Shown in pieces: positions 31,012 through 43,183 of a stretch of DNA of 64,000 nt (positions are counted from its first letter, which is position 1; every line of letters starts with the position of its first letter). Source of the DNA: Malania oleifera (Eukaryota > Streptophyta > Magnoliopsida > Santalales > Ximeniaceae). The notes below the pieces were generated by a model. That model was not told where the DNA came from. It ran no database searches and saw only the letters and a list, made by a program, of their open reading frames with translations. Position numbers and translations under genes: made by a program. The stretch is from assembly GCF_029873635.1 (NCBI RefSeq), contig NC_080425.1:45547678-45611677 (forward strand). The letters run 5' to 3'.

Positions 31012-32815
31012 GGTTAAAAGGAATGGGTGATCACATAAGTCAAAAGGATTGAAATGCACTAAATATGCACGTTCGATCGGCTGTACTGCTCAAATACACT
31101 ATCACCTAGTCGACCGAACCAGGACCGGGTTAACACTTTGAACATTGCCCGGTCGACCGTGACATGCCTGTTCATTCTCACCGATCAAACTCCCTCTCAG
31201 TCAACACTTTGACCATATGGTCGACCGAGCCCAAAATGTAAACTAACTTCCTGGTCGACCGAGTTCTCACGTGTGAGAACTCAACGCCCCGGTCGATCGA
31301 ACTACCCAGTTCAAAAGCTCTCGATCGATCGAACCGTGCTAAATAGAAAAATCGCCCCTGGGACACCATGTCTGGTCGACCGAACTTCAAGTTCAATTTA
31401 TTCTCGGTTAACCAAACTTGCACAGCTCGGTCAACCGAACCTTCCTTCATTCAACCGGTGCTCTCAGGTTGCCCCAATATTTTTACCATGGTTGAAATGT
31501 TTAAACGACGTTAATTTGGTTAAATTTTTTTAAAACATTTGTAATTATTCTATATGTGTTCTAAACGGTTATATTTTAGGGGAAGTCTATATATACCCCC
31601 TTATTTGGAATAATTAGTACAAGATTAGAAAACTTAATTAGTGATATTTCTCTGAATTTCAAAATCATTCTCTCTTACTTCCAAGTATCCTACACTCATA
31701 CTTACCTTGCCATTTTGCCAAAAATTCGTTTGTAAGTTTGAATTGAATTAAGCGTTCTTGTCCTATAGGTTTGCTCTCTCAAATCTGTGATTGTTTGATA
31801 TTATTTTGTTTGAGAGCAAGATCTAAAGTTTTCTTAGGAGGCTTTATTGATAAGTCTTTCCTAAGAAGACTTCACTTGAGCTTCTAAGTATTGCACTATC
31901 ATTGCAATATCTTAAGAAGCTCATATTCGATTTTGGTTGCTAAAAATCTTTTCAAATCATTTTCAAATATCTCGTGTGTTTCATTTTGAGAGAAATTTTT
32001 GAAGAGATATTTGTTTATGTTCTAAAGATCTTTGTTACAATATTCCTTGAGTAATATTATTTGTTGAACACAAAGATCAAATCCTTTTTGCAAACAAAAT
32101 TTATACATCTCTTGAGCTTTATACATTGAGAAAAACTATTCGTTGAGATATCTGAAGTGTTGCTAATATCTTTGTTTTAGCATTGTGATTGAATATATTG
32201 TGTGTTACAAAATCGTATTATTTGCACTCTCTCGCATTGATTACAACGCTTGTATAAATATTTGAGAGTAGACATCTAAGACCACATTGAGCTTACTTCA
32301 TTATATCATTTGGTGGTGTATGCGATTGCTTAGATTAGGTACACATCTGCTTTACATGAAAGCATAATCACTGTACCAATTTCATTATTATGAACATACT
32401 GTTGTGTTTCCAAGCATGGCCCAAGGGGGCGGTAATCTAGCCTGGTAAGGATTGGTTGTAAAGGTTGAGGTCAGCCCTGTGCTAATCGACTTGGTTTGTT
32501 TAGGTGCCGCTCCACCCGTTTAAGTGAGCAAGTATAGTGGTAATCCTTGTGCTTGTTAGCCAAGGCGGGGACGTAGGCAATTTGCTGAACCTCGATAACA
32601 TTTTCGCGTGTCACTTTCCTTTACTGCTTTCTAGTGCATGTGTAGTTAATTAAATTGTGTCGTTTAAATTCTGGTACATATTATAATTGATTTATTTTAC
32701 TTGCACTAAATTGACCTTAGGGTTCTGAATATACTACTATTAGGATACTGACCTAGGGCATTAAATTTAAAATCACCAATTCACCCCCTCTCTTGGGATC
32801 ACGGTAAAGCTAACA
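30693..32815 (+). repeat. 5' LTR of element A
   Basis: LTR of 2123 bp from TGTTGACCTTATAGGTCAC to GGTAAAGCTAACA. U3 carries about ten spaced copies of GGTCGACCGAAC variants (31068-31445). A TATA-like box (TCTATATATACCCCC, about 31590) follows the array, which places the array just upstream of the presumed promoter. The last 50 bp contain the family motif CAATTCACCCCCTCTCTTGG. Confidence 0.9.
30966..31014. repeat. AC microsatellite
   Basis: About 19 CA units followed by a short TA run in the U3 of the 5' LTR of element A. The 3' LTR has only a trace of it (CACTCACACATGCATATATA near 38431), so it expanded or contracted after insertion. Confidence 0.9.
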
Positions 32816-32834
32816 ATTGGTATCAGAGACACGT
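32816..32834 (+). promoter_or_regulatory. primer binding site of element A
   Basis: ATTGGTATCAGAGACACG lies immediately after the 5' LTR. TGGTATCAGAG is complementary to the 3' end of initiator tRNA-Met, the usual primer for plant copia elements. Confidence 0.88.
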
Positions 32835-32839
32835 AGCAT

Positions 32840-34520
32840 AGACTAGTAATTATTTTGCAAAAGATCTTATATAGCTCATAGCTCTATGACCCCAACCTCC
32901 GATTTTTAGTGGTGTTAATTACACCTTCTAGAAATAGAGGATGTGCATCTACCTCCAAAATACAGATTGGAAGGTGTGGAGGATTGTCTCTAAGGGAAAT
33001 TGTTCCTATGAAAACAAAGGGTGCAACTAAAGTTTCTAAAACTGAGGAAGAATGTGATGATGATGACATGAAAGTTATTAGTTTGAATGACACCGCTATG
33101 AACATTCTGTATTGTAGTCTTCATGTAAATGAATTTAACAGAATTATGGCATATTCTACTGCAAAAGAAATTTGGGATAAGTTAGAAGTCACATATGAGG
33201 GTATTAGGGATGTGAAAGATAGTAGAATAGAAATGTTGACTAGTGAGTATGAGGCCTTTCAGATCAATGTAGGTGAGTCCATTCAGAGCATGTACACTAG
33301 ATTCACACACATCATAAACTCACTACATGTATTAGGAAAGACCTATCCCACATATGAGATGATTAGGAAGATCCTTAGAGGCTTGCCTCCTGTTTAGGAA
33401 GCCAAAGCTACGACCTTTGCTAAGGGTAGAGACCTTAAGGCCATGACTCTAGATGAATTGATAGGTTCCCTGATCACCTATGAATTAGTCATAAATGAGA
33501 GACTCAATTAACATAATGGGGCGAAGAAAGTGACTACATTGAAAACCTCCGCTGACACATCTAGTGAATGTAGTGAACCTGACACTGATGATGATATGAC
33601 AATGTTAACTAGAAAATTTAGCAAATTCTTCAGGAAGAATAGAAAGTCATACAAAAAATATAGGGAGTCCACATCTGAGAAGGAAGTGTCTAGCAAAAGA
33701 AAAGAAAAATCAAATGTTCCCACGTGTTACAATTGCAACAAAGTCGGGCACATCAAACCAGACTGCCCACTACTAAAAAATTAGGCTAAGAAAAAGAAAA
33801 AAGTCATGAAAGCAAGCACTTCATGGGATAAATTGAGCAACAGTGACTCAGGCTCAGACCACAGCGACTCAAGGTTGCTAATATGTGCTTGATGGCACAT
33901 TGTGATGAGGTATTGTCCTTTTGTTCCTTATCTTCTTATTATTCATCTGATGATTCTGATTCTGATTGCATGCCTACGTTTTGAGAATTACAATTTGAAT
34001 ATATTTGTGTATCTAAACTATTGAGTAAAATGACCAAAGAAAATGATGATTTAAAAAAAAAATGTGAAAATTGGTCAAAATTGTTTGGTATTGCAAAAAC
34101 CTCTCATGCTTTTATTTTGAAAGAAAAAGATGTGACTATTGTTGAACTTAAGAGGAAATTGTAGGATAGCTCCAAAATTATTTTTAAATTCACTGAGGGC
34201 AAACGTAATTTTGAAAAACTACTTGGGGCCCAATGAAATTCTTTAAGTAAAGAGGGTCTAGGTTGTAATGGTGTTGAAAATGTTAGACGACCTAATCTTT
34301 ACTTGGAACAGTTCACACGTGAATCAAAATCTCAAGCCCCACCTAAAGATCCTAAGTGTAGAATGAAATGTTTTAAATGCAAACAAATTGACCGTATTCA
34401 ATTTGATTGTCCATTTAGGAATAAGCATGTGAAAATTATAAGAGTGCGGGTTGTTAAGGGTGATCCAATTACTAACCCCCGTGGACCCAACAAAATTTGG
34501 GGACCAGTATCAGTTACTTA
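32840..34520 (+). pseudogene. copia gag, element A
   Basis: Nucleocapsid-type Gag of the SIRE lineage. Visible segments are PPIFSGVNYTF, then IYLQNTDWKVWRIVSKGN, MNILYCSLHVNEFNRIMAYS, AKEIWDKLEVTYEGIRDVKD, MYTRFTHIINSLHVLGKTYP and IRKILRGLPPV. A first CCHC knuckle CYNCNKVGHIKPDC is near 33725, a coiled-coil-like Lys/Glu-rich part follows, and a second knuckle CFKCKQIDRIQFDC has its His replaced by Arg (about 34366). Three stops at the start (32929, 32935 and 33395) are also present in element B at the same codons. The initiator ATG is mutated to ATA. Confidence 0.87.
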
Positions 34521-34945
34521 GTCTATTTTGCTGGTATATTTGAGATTATCCTCCTCTAAGGATAGGTGGTACCTGGATAGTAGGTACTCACGGCACATGA
34601 CCAACAACAAGGGAAAATTCGCATAAATCATTCCCAAGGATGGAGGATATGTAACATTCGGCGACAATGCAAAAGGATGCACCATCGATGTAGGAAAGGC
34701 TAGTAAGGATTCTTCCCTTACTATTGATAATGTTTTATTGGTTAATAGGCTGAAGCATAATTTATTGAGCATAAGTCAATTGTGTGATAAAGGATATAAG
34801 GTATCATTTGAAAATGATAAATGCATAGTTGAAAATAAATAAGATCACAAAGTGATTTTTGCTGCAGTTTGCCATGAAAATGTTTATACTACTTTTTTGG
34901 ATAACTTAGCTTTACAACAAGTAACTTGTTTTTTAGTTATAAATG
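34521..34945 (+). pseudogene. copia protease region, element A
   Basis: The frame gives SKDRWYLDSRYSRHMTNNKG, then YVTFGDNAKG, LLVNRLKHNLLSISQLCDKG and YKVSFENDKCIVENK. In this family the protease active site is DSGC; here it is DSRY, so the Gly next to the catalytic Asp is lost. Stops occur after GKFA and after IVENK. Confidence 0.8.
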
Positions 34946-36030
34946 AAGTTAGTTGGTTATGGCATAAGCACTTAGGACATGCTAGCATGGAGTTATTGTC
35001 AAAACTTGTTAGAAAAGAATTAATAAAAGGCTTGCCTAAAATGCGAATTGTAAAAAATAAAATTTGTGATGCATGTCAAATGGGTAAGCAAACAAAATCT
35101 AGTTTTAAGAAAAATAAATTCTTATCCACCACTAGACCACTTGAAATGCTTCACTTGGATTTGTTTGGTCCTAATTCTGTGCAAATTCTAGGTGGTAAAT
35201 CATATGATTTTGTTATTGTTGATGACTTTTCTAGATTCACATGGGTGTTATTTCTTTCACATAAAAATGAATCACGTGAATAGTTTACCAAGCTTTGTAG
35301 GAGAATTCAAAATGAAAAGGGCTATAAGATAACTCATATAAGAAGTAATAGAGACACTGAATTTAAGAATGAAGACATAGAAAATTATTGTGACCTAGAG
35401 GGCATATCACATAACTTTTCTATACCTAGGACCCCTCAACAAAACAGTGTGGTAGAAATAAAGAATAGGTCATTACAAGAAATGGGTAGAACTATACTGA
35501 ATAAACATAACTTACCTAAATATTTTTGGGTCGATGCCATAAATACTGCTTGTTATATCATGAATAGGGTGTTGATTAGACCATCAATTAATAAAACCCA
35601 TTATGAATTGTGGAACAACCATAAACCTAATATTTCCTATTTTCATGTTTTTGGTTGTAAATGCTTTATGCTTAGGGATAATGAACATCTAGAGAAATTT
35701 GACTCTAAATTTGATGAAGTTATTTTCCTAAGCTATGCTCTTAATAGTAAAGCATATAGGGTTTTCAATAAAAAACCATTGACTATCATTGAATCTATCC
35801 ATGTTGTGTTTGATGAATCTAATCCATTTTTTAAGAAATATGATATTGATATTATAAAATGCTTAGATAAATTATATATTGAAAACAACGCAAGTGAAAA
35901 TTCAGAAGTAAAAGATAAATCATATGAAGATAATGAAAATGAAATTTAGGAGTGGCCTAGAGATTGGAAATTTATTAGAAACCATCCTATAGATCAAATC
36001 ATATGTGAACCATCCCGTGGTGTAGCCACA
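34946..36030 (+). pseudogene. copia integrase, element A
   Basis: The zinc-binding HHCC domain is visible (WHKHLGHASM ... ICDACQMGKQTKSSFKK), then the core with LEMLHLDLFGPN and YDFVIVDDFSRFTWVLFLSH. After a stop at 35281 come RSNRDTEFKNEDIENYC, the glutamate segment NSVVEIKNRSLQEMGRT, and the C-terminal part HVFGCKCFMLRDNEHLEKFD and KAYRVFNKKPLTIIES. Catalytic acidic residues appear retained. Further stops follow near 35947. Confidence 0.85.
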
Positions 36031-37245
36031 AGATCCTCCTTGAAAAACTTAGTGAGTCATTCTACTTCCTTGTGCCAAGAAGAACCTAAAAGCATTAAAG
36101 AAGCTATAGAAGATGAGTCTTGGGCAATGTCCATGCAAGAAGAACTTAATCAATTTGAAAGAAGTAAAGTGTGGACCCTAGTTCTTAGGCCTAATGATCA
36201 TACAATTATTGGAGCCAAATGGGTATATATAAATAAGAAAGATGAGAATGGGGTAGTAACTAGAAATAAAGTTAGACTAGTTGCCCAAGGTTATAATCAG
36301 GAGGAGAGGATCAACTTTGATGAAACATATGCTCCTGTTGTTAGGTTAGAAGTCATTCATATACTACTTTCTTATGCCGCTTTTAAAAATTTTAAATTGT
36401 TTCAAATGGATGTTAAAAGTGTTTTTCTAAATTGCTATATTAATGAGAAAGTATGTGTAGAACAACCACCCGGTTTTGAAAATCATAAATATCCAGATCA
36501 TGTTTACCGGTTGTCTAAGGCTTTGTATGGATTGAAACAAGTGCCTAGAGTTTGGTATGAGAGGCTTAGTGATTTTCTGCTAGAAAATGGGTTTACCCGT
36601 GGCAAAATTGACACTACACTTTTCATCAAATCCAAAAATGATGATATACTCCTTGTTCAAATTTATGTGGATGATATCATTTTTGGAGCCACTAATGATG
36701 AGTTGTGTAATAACTTAGCCAAATGCATGCAAAGTGAATTTGAAATGATTATGATGGGTGAACTTAGTTTCTTCTTAGGGCTGCAAATTAAACAAGCTGA
36801 ATATGGAACTTTCACATGACAATCTAAATATGTCAGGTACTTACTAAAGAAATTTAATATGGAAGATTGTAAAATTCTTGGTACCCCAATGAGTTCTTCC
36901 ATTAAACTTGATAAAGATGAGCAAGGTATCCATGTTGACATGAAATTGTATCGTGGCATGATTGAGAGTCTTCTATATCTCACTGCTAGTAGGCTTGATA
37001 TTATGTTTAGTGTGTGTATGTATGCTAGGTTTTAGGTTGCTCCTAAGGAATCCCATCTATTAGCTATTAAACGAATGCTTAGGTATCTAAGTGGAACTAT
37101 AGAGTTAGGCTTATGGTACCCTACGCATACTACCTTTGAGATTTTGAGTTATATTGATGCTGACTTTGCCGGTAGTAAGATTGATAGAAAGAGTACCAGC
37201 GGCACTTGTCACTATTTAGGACAATCTCTCATTTCTTAGTTCTTT
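36031..37245 (+). pseudogene. copia reverse transcriptase, element A
   Basis: An open stretch of 259 codons (36040-36819) contains most of the RT: WVYINKKDENGVVTRNKVRL, MDVKSVFLNCYINEKVCVEQ, PGFENHKYPD, LSKALYGLKQVPRVWYERLS and the catalytic IYVDDIIFGAT. A stop after TFT (36820) is followed by YVRYLLKKFNMEDCKILGTP and LTASRLDI-like residues, with another stop near 37035. YVDD is intact, unlike element B. Confidence 0.87.
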
Positions 37246-37617
37246 AAGAAACAAAAGTCAGTTGCCTTCTCCATAGTCGAAGCAGAATATATTGCGGCTG
37301 GAAGTTGCTGTGCTCAAACTCTTTATATGAAGCAACAACTTATGGATTTTGGGTTGCACTATGATACAGTACCGATTAAATGTGATAATACTAGTGCAAT
37401 CAACATCTCTAAAAATCCTATATCACATTCACGATCTAAACACATTGAAATTAGACATCTCTTCCTTCGTGATCATGTGCAGAAAGGGGATGTTGCTCTT
37501 GAGATTGTATGCACTAATGAGCAGTGGGCGGATATTTTCACTAAACCACTTTCAGAAGATAGGTTCATTCGAATCAGATGTGAATTAGGGCTCATGCATA
37601 GTAGAGATGCTTCCTAG
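37246..37617 (+). pseudogene. copia RNase H, element A
   Basis: Begins after a stop at the position where relatives have SWFSKKQ (here LIS-stop-FFKKQKSVAFSIVEAEYI). The 3' part is open (37327-37617): MKQQLMDFGLHYDTVPIKCD, NTSAINISKNPISHSRSKHI, EIRHLFLRDHV, WADIFTKPLSEDRFIRIRCE. The frame ends at TAG 37615-37617, the end of the polyprotein. Confidence 0.87.
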
Positions 37618-38148
37618 ATATTTCATAGTTTGCAAAAATTTAGGGGGAGCATTTAATAAGTTTACAAGTCTAACTACAATTAATATAATTGTTGATATCC
37701 TGTATTGTCTTAGACTTTGTGAAACTTGATTATTGTCAGTGATGTATAATTCTTATATCTACTGCCAAATCATGCTTGCATTTATGTTTTATATTTTGAT
37801 AATACTGGAATTGTTTGAGTAGTTATGTATAAATTGCTCGGTCTTATAAACTCCGAACATGTCATTTTTGAATACATGATTTGTTTTAGAATATCCTATT
37901 TTCAAACGACATGCTACCGAAATTTTTCAAAAATATTTCAAACTTAGTGTGTATAAAAATGATTTTTACCCATTGCCTAAAGCTATAATTTTTATGGCCC
38001 TTTTTGCTGTTGCCAAAAGGGGGAGATGAAAAGGCAAAAACTAGGTTGAAATTAGATTGCACTTAATGCATATTGTTAGGGGGAGCCATTTATGGCTATA
38101 TCCATATTTTTTTCGTGATGTATTTGTCATCATAAAAAAGGAGGAGAA
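37618..38148 (+). other. 3' non-coding region and PPT of element A
   Basis: About 530 bp between the pol stop and the 3' LTR. It contains the GGGGGAGC motifs typical of this region in SIRE-like elements (TTAGGGGGAGC at about 37640; GTTAGGGGGAGCC at 38077) and ends with the polypurine tract AAAAAAGGAGGAGAA at 38134-38148. No env-like frame is seen. Confidence 0.75.
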
Positions 38149-38537
38149 TGTTGACCTTATAGGTTACACCCGGTTTTGATAATGAGAAATACTTTTTGTA
38201 TTTGATTTATGTTTGAGGATATGTGCATTTATACAGTTGGCAGGTCAAGATGATGGCACAAGGAGTAAAAGTTGAAGGCCCTGAAGATCCTATTTATGTT
38301 GTATTTAAAGTATTTATTCATTATGGGTCTGTAATAGTAAATAGGTTCTTGGATTGTAATAATTATATGCATCACCTGCATGGTATGATAGGTAAGCTCA
38401 AACGAAAAATACCTAGAATGACCCTAGGACACTCACACATGCATATATATAGTTAAAAGGAATGGGTGATCACATAAGTAAAAAGGACCGAAATGCACTA
38501 AATATGCACGTTCGGTCGACTGTACTTGTAACAACCC

Positions 38538-38540
<3 letters not shown>

Positions 38541-38578
<38 letters not shown>
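38541..38578. repeat. TA microsatellite
   Basis: About 19 TA units near the left end of the solo LTR; a second short run is at 38650-38667. Confidence 0.88.
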
Positions 38579-38581
<3 letters not shown>

Positions 38582-40070
38582 TCTCTACTATTCTAAATTA
38601 AAACAATTTCCTACACAACGAAAAGCAACTAACATGAAACACAACCTTATATATATATATATATATACAACACCAGAGTGTCTAAATATTCTACAAATAT
38701 TACATATTTTACTGTACCCTCAAGAACTACTCTTACTAATACTAGGGCTAACAAGATTGTACCCCAAAAACACTCACCTTAAAAAAGAATAAACTAATAG
38801 CTTCTCTATCTGTGAGCCTACTCCGCTCACCCAATTGGCTCACCTGAAAAATAATTCAACATTGGAATCAGCCAAAGCTCAGTAAGACAAAACATGTTAT
38901 CACTAGTGTGTGGCTACTGAGATGTGGATTTGTAAAAATTAATCCGAGTTAAGAGTAGTACAAATAACTAAAACTGAAAATGCTAATACTACATAACATA
39001 TTATAAAACCTTTAACTACATAATTTAACATGTCAAACTATTTGAGATTACTTTCCATAATAATACTACTATTTCAGAAATCTGATAATACTATAATATC
39101 TGAGAATATTTCCCTGGATGACTATATGTCATGATTTAACCCCTCATGATAGGGTTGTGCAGCCCGAAGGCTGGATTTATCCTGGTTGGCCTACCAGGGT
39201 AAACCACTCTACTCCTCGGTCAGATCGGGCCTCCTCAACCCATATCTGATGGGGAGCTTGTCCACAACTAGGCACGATTGACCTCATACTACTTACTATC
39301 TGAGTTAAGTGGTTGCACTCTGAACTGATTATTTGTATATCTGTAGCTACGGTACCGTGCTCTGCTGTTTGATCCATCAGAGTCTGATACTATATAATAC
39401 GTTTCTATATACAACTAACTGTTTTACCATGATTCTGTAATAACTGTATCTTTCTGAGATAAACTGTAAATCTACTTGTTATGGTGCTATAAAATTGTAA
39501 AATCATGGTATTCTGAAAGATACTGTAAACGCATTTCATTGTCTGTATATTCTGTAAAACATATACCTGAAAATACCGTAAAAACATGTTTCTATACTGT
39601 ATTCATACTCTCATGCCACACAATAATTTAAAATGTTTTAACATCAATAATAAATTGCATAAATTTCTGCTCTGCTTTGAATAGTAACCTGGTAAAATCA
39701 TAAACTTCATATTGAAATCATACTAGGTTTTCCTAACATAGCATGTTTCCCTTACCAAGCTGTCAAAAAGTCCCTATCGTATACTAGTCCTACACCCGCA
39801 GGGCTTCCTATTCCACACCCTGAAAACCAAATTTTTCAGAACAAAATATCAATATTTCTTGGCCTACATCATTTCCTACAACTGTCATAAGGTCAAAAAT
39901 TGGCTAAAAGATCTTACCCTGATTCTAGGGAGAAATTTGACTTGATCCCACTGACGATTCGCCCCAGCAGACTTGAAGGAAACTCTTCTAGGAGCATCGT
40001 GGTGGCCTCAGATAGTCAATCTAGCGACTGATGGGGCCAAAATCGAATAAAAGGGGAGGAAGAACCGTCC

Positions 40071-40072
<2 letters not shown>

Positions 40073-40132
<60 letters not shown>
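40073..40132. repeat. AG microsatellite in LTR leader
   Basis: About 29 AG units at the position equivalent to the CT tract of the solo LTR at 8622 and the AG tracts of element D. Confidence 0.92.
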
Positions 40133-40134
<2 letters not shown>

Positions 40135-42274
40135 AGTTTTACACCGAAAATCCTGCGTATAAACCAAGTTTAGGCTATTTATACTGCGGCCTTCATCAAT
40201 GAGCCACGTCATCTCATTAGCGAGGTCAAGAGACAATTCGTCAATGAACCATGCCCTTCGTCAACGAAATTCAGAGCCACCCAAACATTCTCTCGGTATT
40301 TTCTCGTCGACGAAGGTTTCGGTATTTTCTCGTCAACGAAGCTTAACCTTCGTCGACGAGGTCCTGCTATACCCTCGTTGACGAATCCCCTATATTCGTC
40401 GATGAGGACCAAGGAAAATTTTCAGTTATTATCCCTAAAGTACAATGTCGTCGACGAAGTCTGCCGTCTCCTTCTGTTTCTTTTTCCATTTCTATCCCTT
40501 TTAATTATTTAAATACCATTTTTCTTCAGGTCATTACAATACTGCTCAAGTACACTATCACCCGGTCGATCAAACCGGGACCGGGTCAACACTTTGACCA
40601 ATGCCTGGTCGACCGTGACATGCCTATTCTTTCTCACCGACCAAACTCCCTATGAGTCAACACTTTGACCATATGGTCGACCGAGCCCAAAATGTAAACT
40701 AACTTCCTGGTCGACCGAGTTCTCACGTGTGAGAACTCAACGCCCCGATCGATCGAACTACCCAGTTCAAAAGCTCTCGATCAATCGAACCGTGCTAAAT
40801 AGAAAAATCGCCCCTTGGGACACCATGTCCGGTCGACCGAACTTCAAGTTCAATTTATTCTCGGTCAACCAAACTTGCACAGCTCGGTCAACCGAACCTT
40901 CCTTCATTCAACCGGTGCTCTCAGGTTGCCCCAATATTTTTACCATGGTTAAAATGTTTAAACGACGTTAATTTGGTTAAATTGTTTTAAAACATTTGTA
41001 ATTATTCTATATGTGTTCTAAACGGTTATGTTTTAGGGGAAATCTATATATACCCCCTCATTTGGAATAATTAGTACAAGATTAGCAAACTTGATTAGTG
41101 ATTTTTCTCTAAATTTCAAAATCATTCTCTCTTACTTCCAAGTATCCTACACTTATACTTACCTTACCATATTGCAAAAAATTCGTTTGTAAGTTTGAAT
41201 TGAATTGAGCGTTCTTGTCCTATAGGTTTGCTCTCTCAAATCTATGATTGTCTGATATTATTTTTGTTTGAGAGCATGACCTCAAGTTTTTCTTAGGAGG
41301 CTTTATTGATAAGTCTTTCGTAAGAAGACTTCACTTGAGCTTTTGAGTATTACACTATCATTGCAATATCTTAAGAAGTTCTTATTCGATTTTGGTTGCT
41401 AAAAATCTTTTCAAATCATTTTCAAATATCTCGTGTGTTTCATTTTGAGAGAAATTTTTGAAGAGATATTTGTTTATGTTTTAAAGATTTTTTTTGCAAT
41501 ATTCCTTGAGTAATATTGTTTGTTGAACACAAAGATCAAATCCTTTTTGCAAACAAAATTTATACATCTCTTGAGCTTTATACGTTGAGAAAAACTATTC
41601 GTTGAGATATCTGAAGTGTTTCTGATATCTTTGTTTGAGCATTGTGATTGAATATATTGTGTGATACAAAGATCGTATTATTTGCACTCTCTCGCATTGA
41701 TTACAATGCTTGTATAAATATTTGATAGTAGACATCTAAGACCACATTGAGCTTACTTCATTATATCATTTGGTGGTGTATGCGATTGCTTAGATTGGGT
41801 ACACATCTGCTTTACATGAAAGCATAATCACTGTACCAATTTCATTATTGTGAACATACTGTTGTGTTTCCAAGCATGGCCTAAAGGAGCGGTAATCCAG
41901 TCCAGTAAGGATTGGTTGCAAAGGTTGAGGTCAGTCCTGTGCTAATTGACCTAGTTTGTTTATGTGCCGCTCCACTCGTTTAAGTGAGCAAGTATAGTGG
42001 TAATCCTTGTACTTGTTAGCCAAGACAGGAATGTAGGTAATTTGCCAAACCTCGATAACATTTCCACGTGTCACTTTCCTTTACTGCTTTCGAGTGCATA
42101 CATAGTTAATTAAATTGTGTCATTTAAATTCTGGTACATATTATAACTGATTTATTTTACTTGCACTAGATTGACCTTAGGGTTGTGAATATACTGCTGT
42201 TAGGATACTGACCTAGGGCATTAAATTTAAAAACACCAATTCACCCCCCTCTTGGGATCACAGTAAAGTTAACA

Positions 42275-42805
42275 CCATGCAAAAAATGGGTATAGCCTTA
42301 GAAGGCTCCCCCTAACAATATGCAATATGTAAAAGTTCGTCAATGCAAAATATTTTTCTGAAGTGCAAGTGCAAACCAATTTTTGCCTCTTATCCATTTC
42401 CCCTTTTTGGCAATAGTAAAAAGGGCTATGAAAGTAATAGCTTTAGGCAATGGGTGTAAATCATTAGTATACACGATAAGTTTGGGAAATTTTAAAAAAT
42501 TTCTGTAGCATGCCATTTGAACATAGGACATTTCCCAAAAACAATTCTGTATAAAAATGACCTGTTTTGAGTTTTTAAGATCTAATAGTTTATCCACAAC
42601 TACTCAACTCAAACAGTTTCAATATGATCAATACATAAAACATAAATAGAATCATCATCATGCAGTAGATATGAGAATTGTGCATTGTAAAACATAATCA
42701 ATTTCATAAAGTCCAAGCCAATGAAAGATTCTAATTGTTATATTAATTGTTAGACTTTGAAATTTTTAGACAGCTCCCCCTAAGTTTATGCAAACTATGA
42801 AATAT
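42275..42805 (-). other. 3' non-coding region of element B
   Basis: Follows the right copy of the CCATG duplication. On the minus strand it has the same GGGGGAGC motifs as the equivalent region of element A (GGCTCCCCCTAACAATATGCA near 42307 and AGCTCCCCCTAAG near 42773 on the plus strand). No frame is recognised. Confidence 0.7.
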
Positions 42806-43183
42806 CTAGGAAGCATCTTTACTATGCATGAGACCTAGTTCACGTCTAATTTGTATGAACCTATCTTCTAGAAGTGGTTTAGTGAAAATATTCGCCCACT
42901 GCTCACTAGTGCATACAAACTCAAGAACCATATCCCCTTTCTGCACGTGATCATGAAGGAAGTGATGTCTAATCTCAATGTGTTTTGTTCGTGAATGTGA
43001 GATAAGATTTTTAGAGATGTTGATTGCACTAGTATTATCATATTTAATCGAGACTATATCGTAGTGCAATCCAAAATCCACAAGTTGTTGTTTAATATAA
43101 AGAGTTTGAGCACAACAACTTCCAGCCGCAATATATTCTGCTTTGGCTGTAGATAAGGCGATTGAGTTCTGTTTCTTGGAGAA
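42806..43183 (-). pseudogene. copia RNase H, element B
   Basis: MDFGLHYDIVSIKYDNTSAI, NISKNLISHSRTKHIEIRHH, FTKPLLEDRFIQIRRELGLM on the minus strand; collinear with the element A domain. The start is cut off by a stop at the same Trp codon position as in A (LIS-stop-FSKKQNS), with TAA here and TAG in A. Confidence 0.87.

Larger units (their letters stand above)
38527..40538 (-). repeat. solo LTR, Tekay/Del-like Ty3 family
   Basis: Termini TGTAACAACC and GGTCATTACA, with target duplications GTACT (38522-38526) and ATACT (40539-40543). The uninterrupted target in the 5' LTR of A reads GTACT, so one copy has mutated. Minus orientation follows from the signature GTGGCCTCAGATAGTCAATC (about 40002), the AG tract and the TATA-like box on the minus strand (TATTTATACTGC near 40177). 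TCGTCGACGA variants are clustered at 40195-40455. Confidence 0.92.
30693..42274 (+). mobile_element. SIRE/Maximus-like copia element A, nested in B
   Basis: LTRs at 30693-32815 and 38149-42274 (the second interrupted by a solo Ty3 LTR) are flanked by perfect duplications CCATG (30688-30692 and 42275-42279). The PBS is at 32816 and the PPT just before 38149. Internal coding remnants run left to right: Gag with two zinc knuckles, protease, integrase, RT and RNase H. It belongs to the same family as B, with shared sequence along LTRs and pol, but is inserted in the opposite orientation 35 bp from B's LTR. Numerous stops make it non-autonomous. Confidence 0.93.
38149..42274 (+). repeat. 3' LTR of element A, interrupted
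   Basis: Parts 38149-38526 and 40544-42274 together match the 5' LTR closely, including the GTCGAC array (40560-40915) and the terminal AAGTTAACA. The insertion separates two segments that are contiguous in the 5' LTR (CTGTACTGCTCAAATACAC near 31082). Confidence 0.92.

Noticed and set aside
31178-31533. Open frames on both strands across the GTCGAC array
   Set aside because: Arg/Asp/Ser-rich artefacts of the repeated palindrome; not conserved as frames between the LTR copies of A and B.
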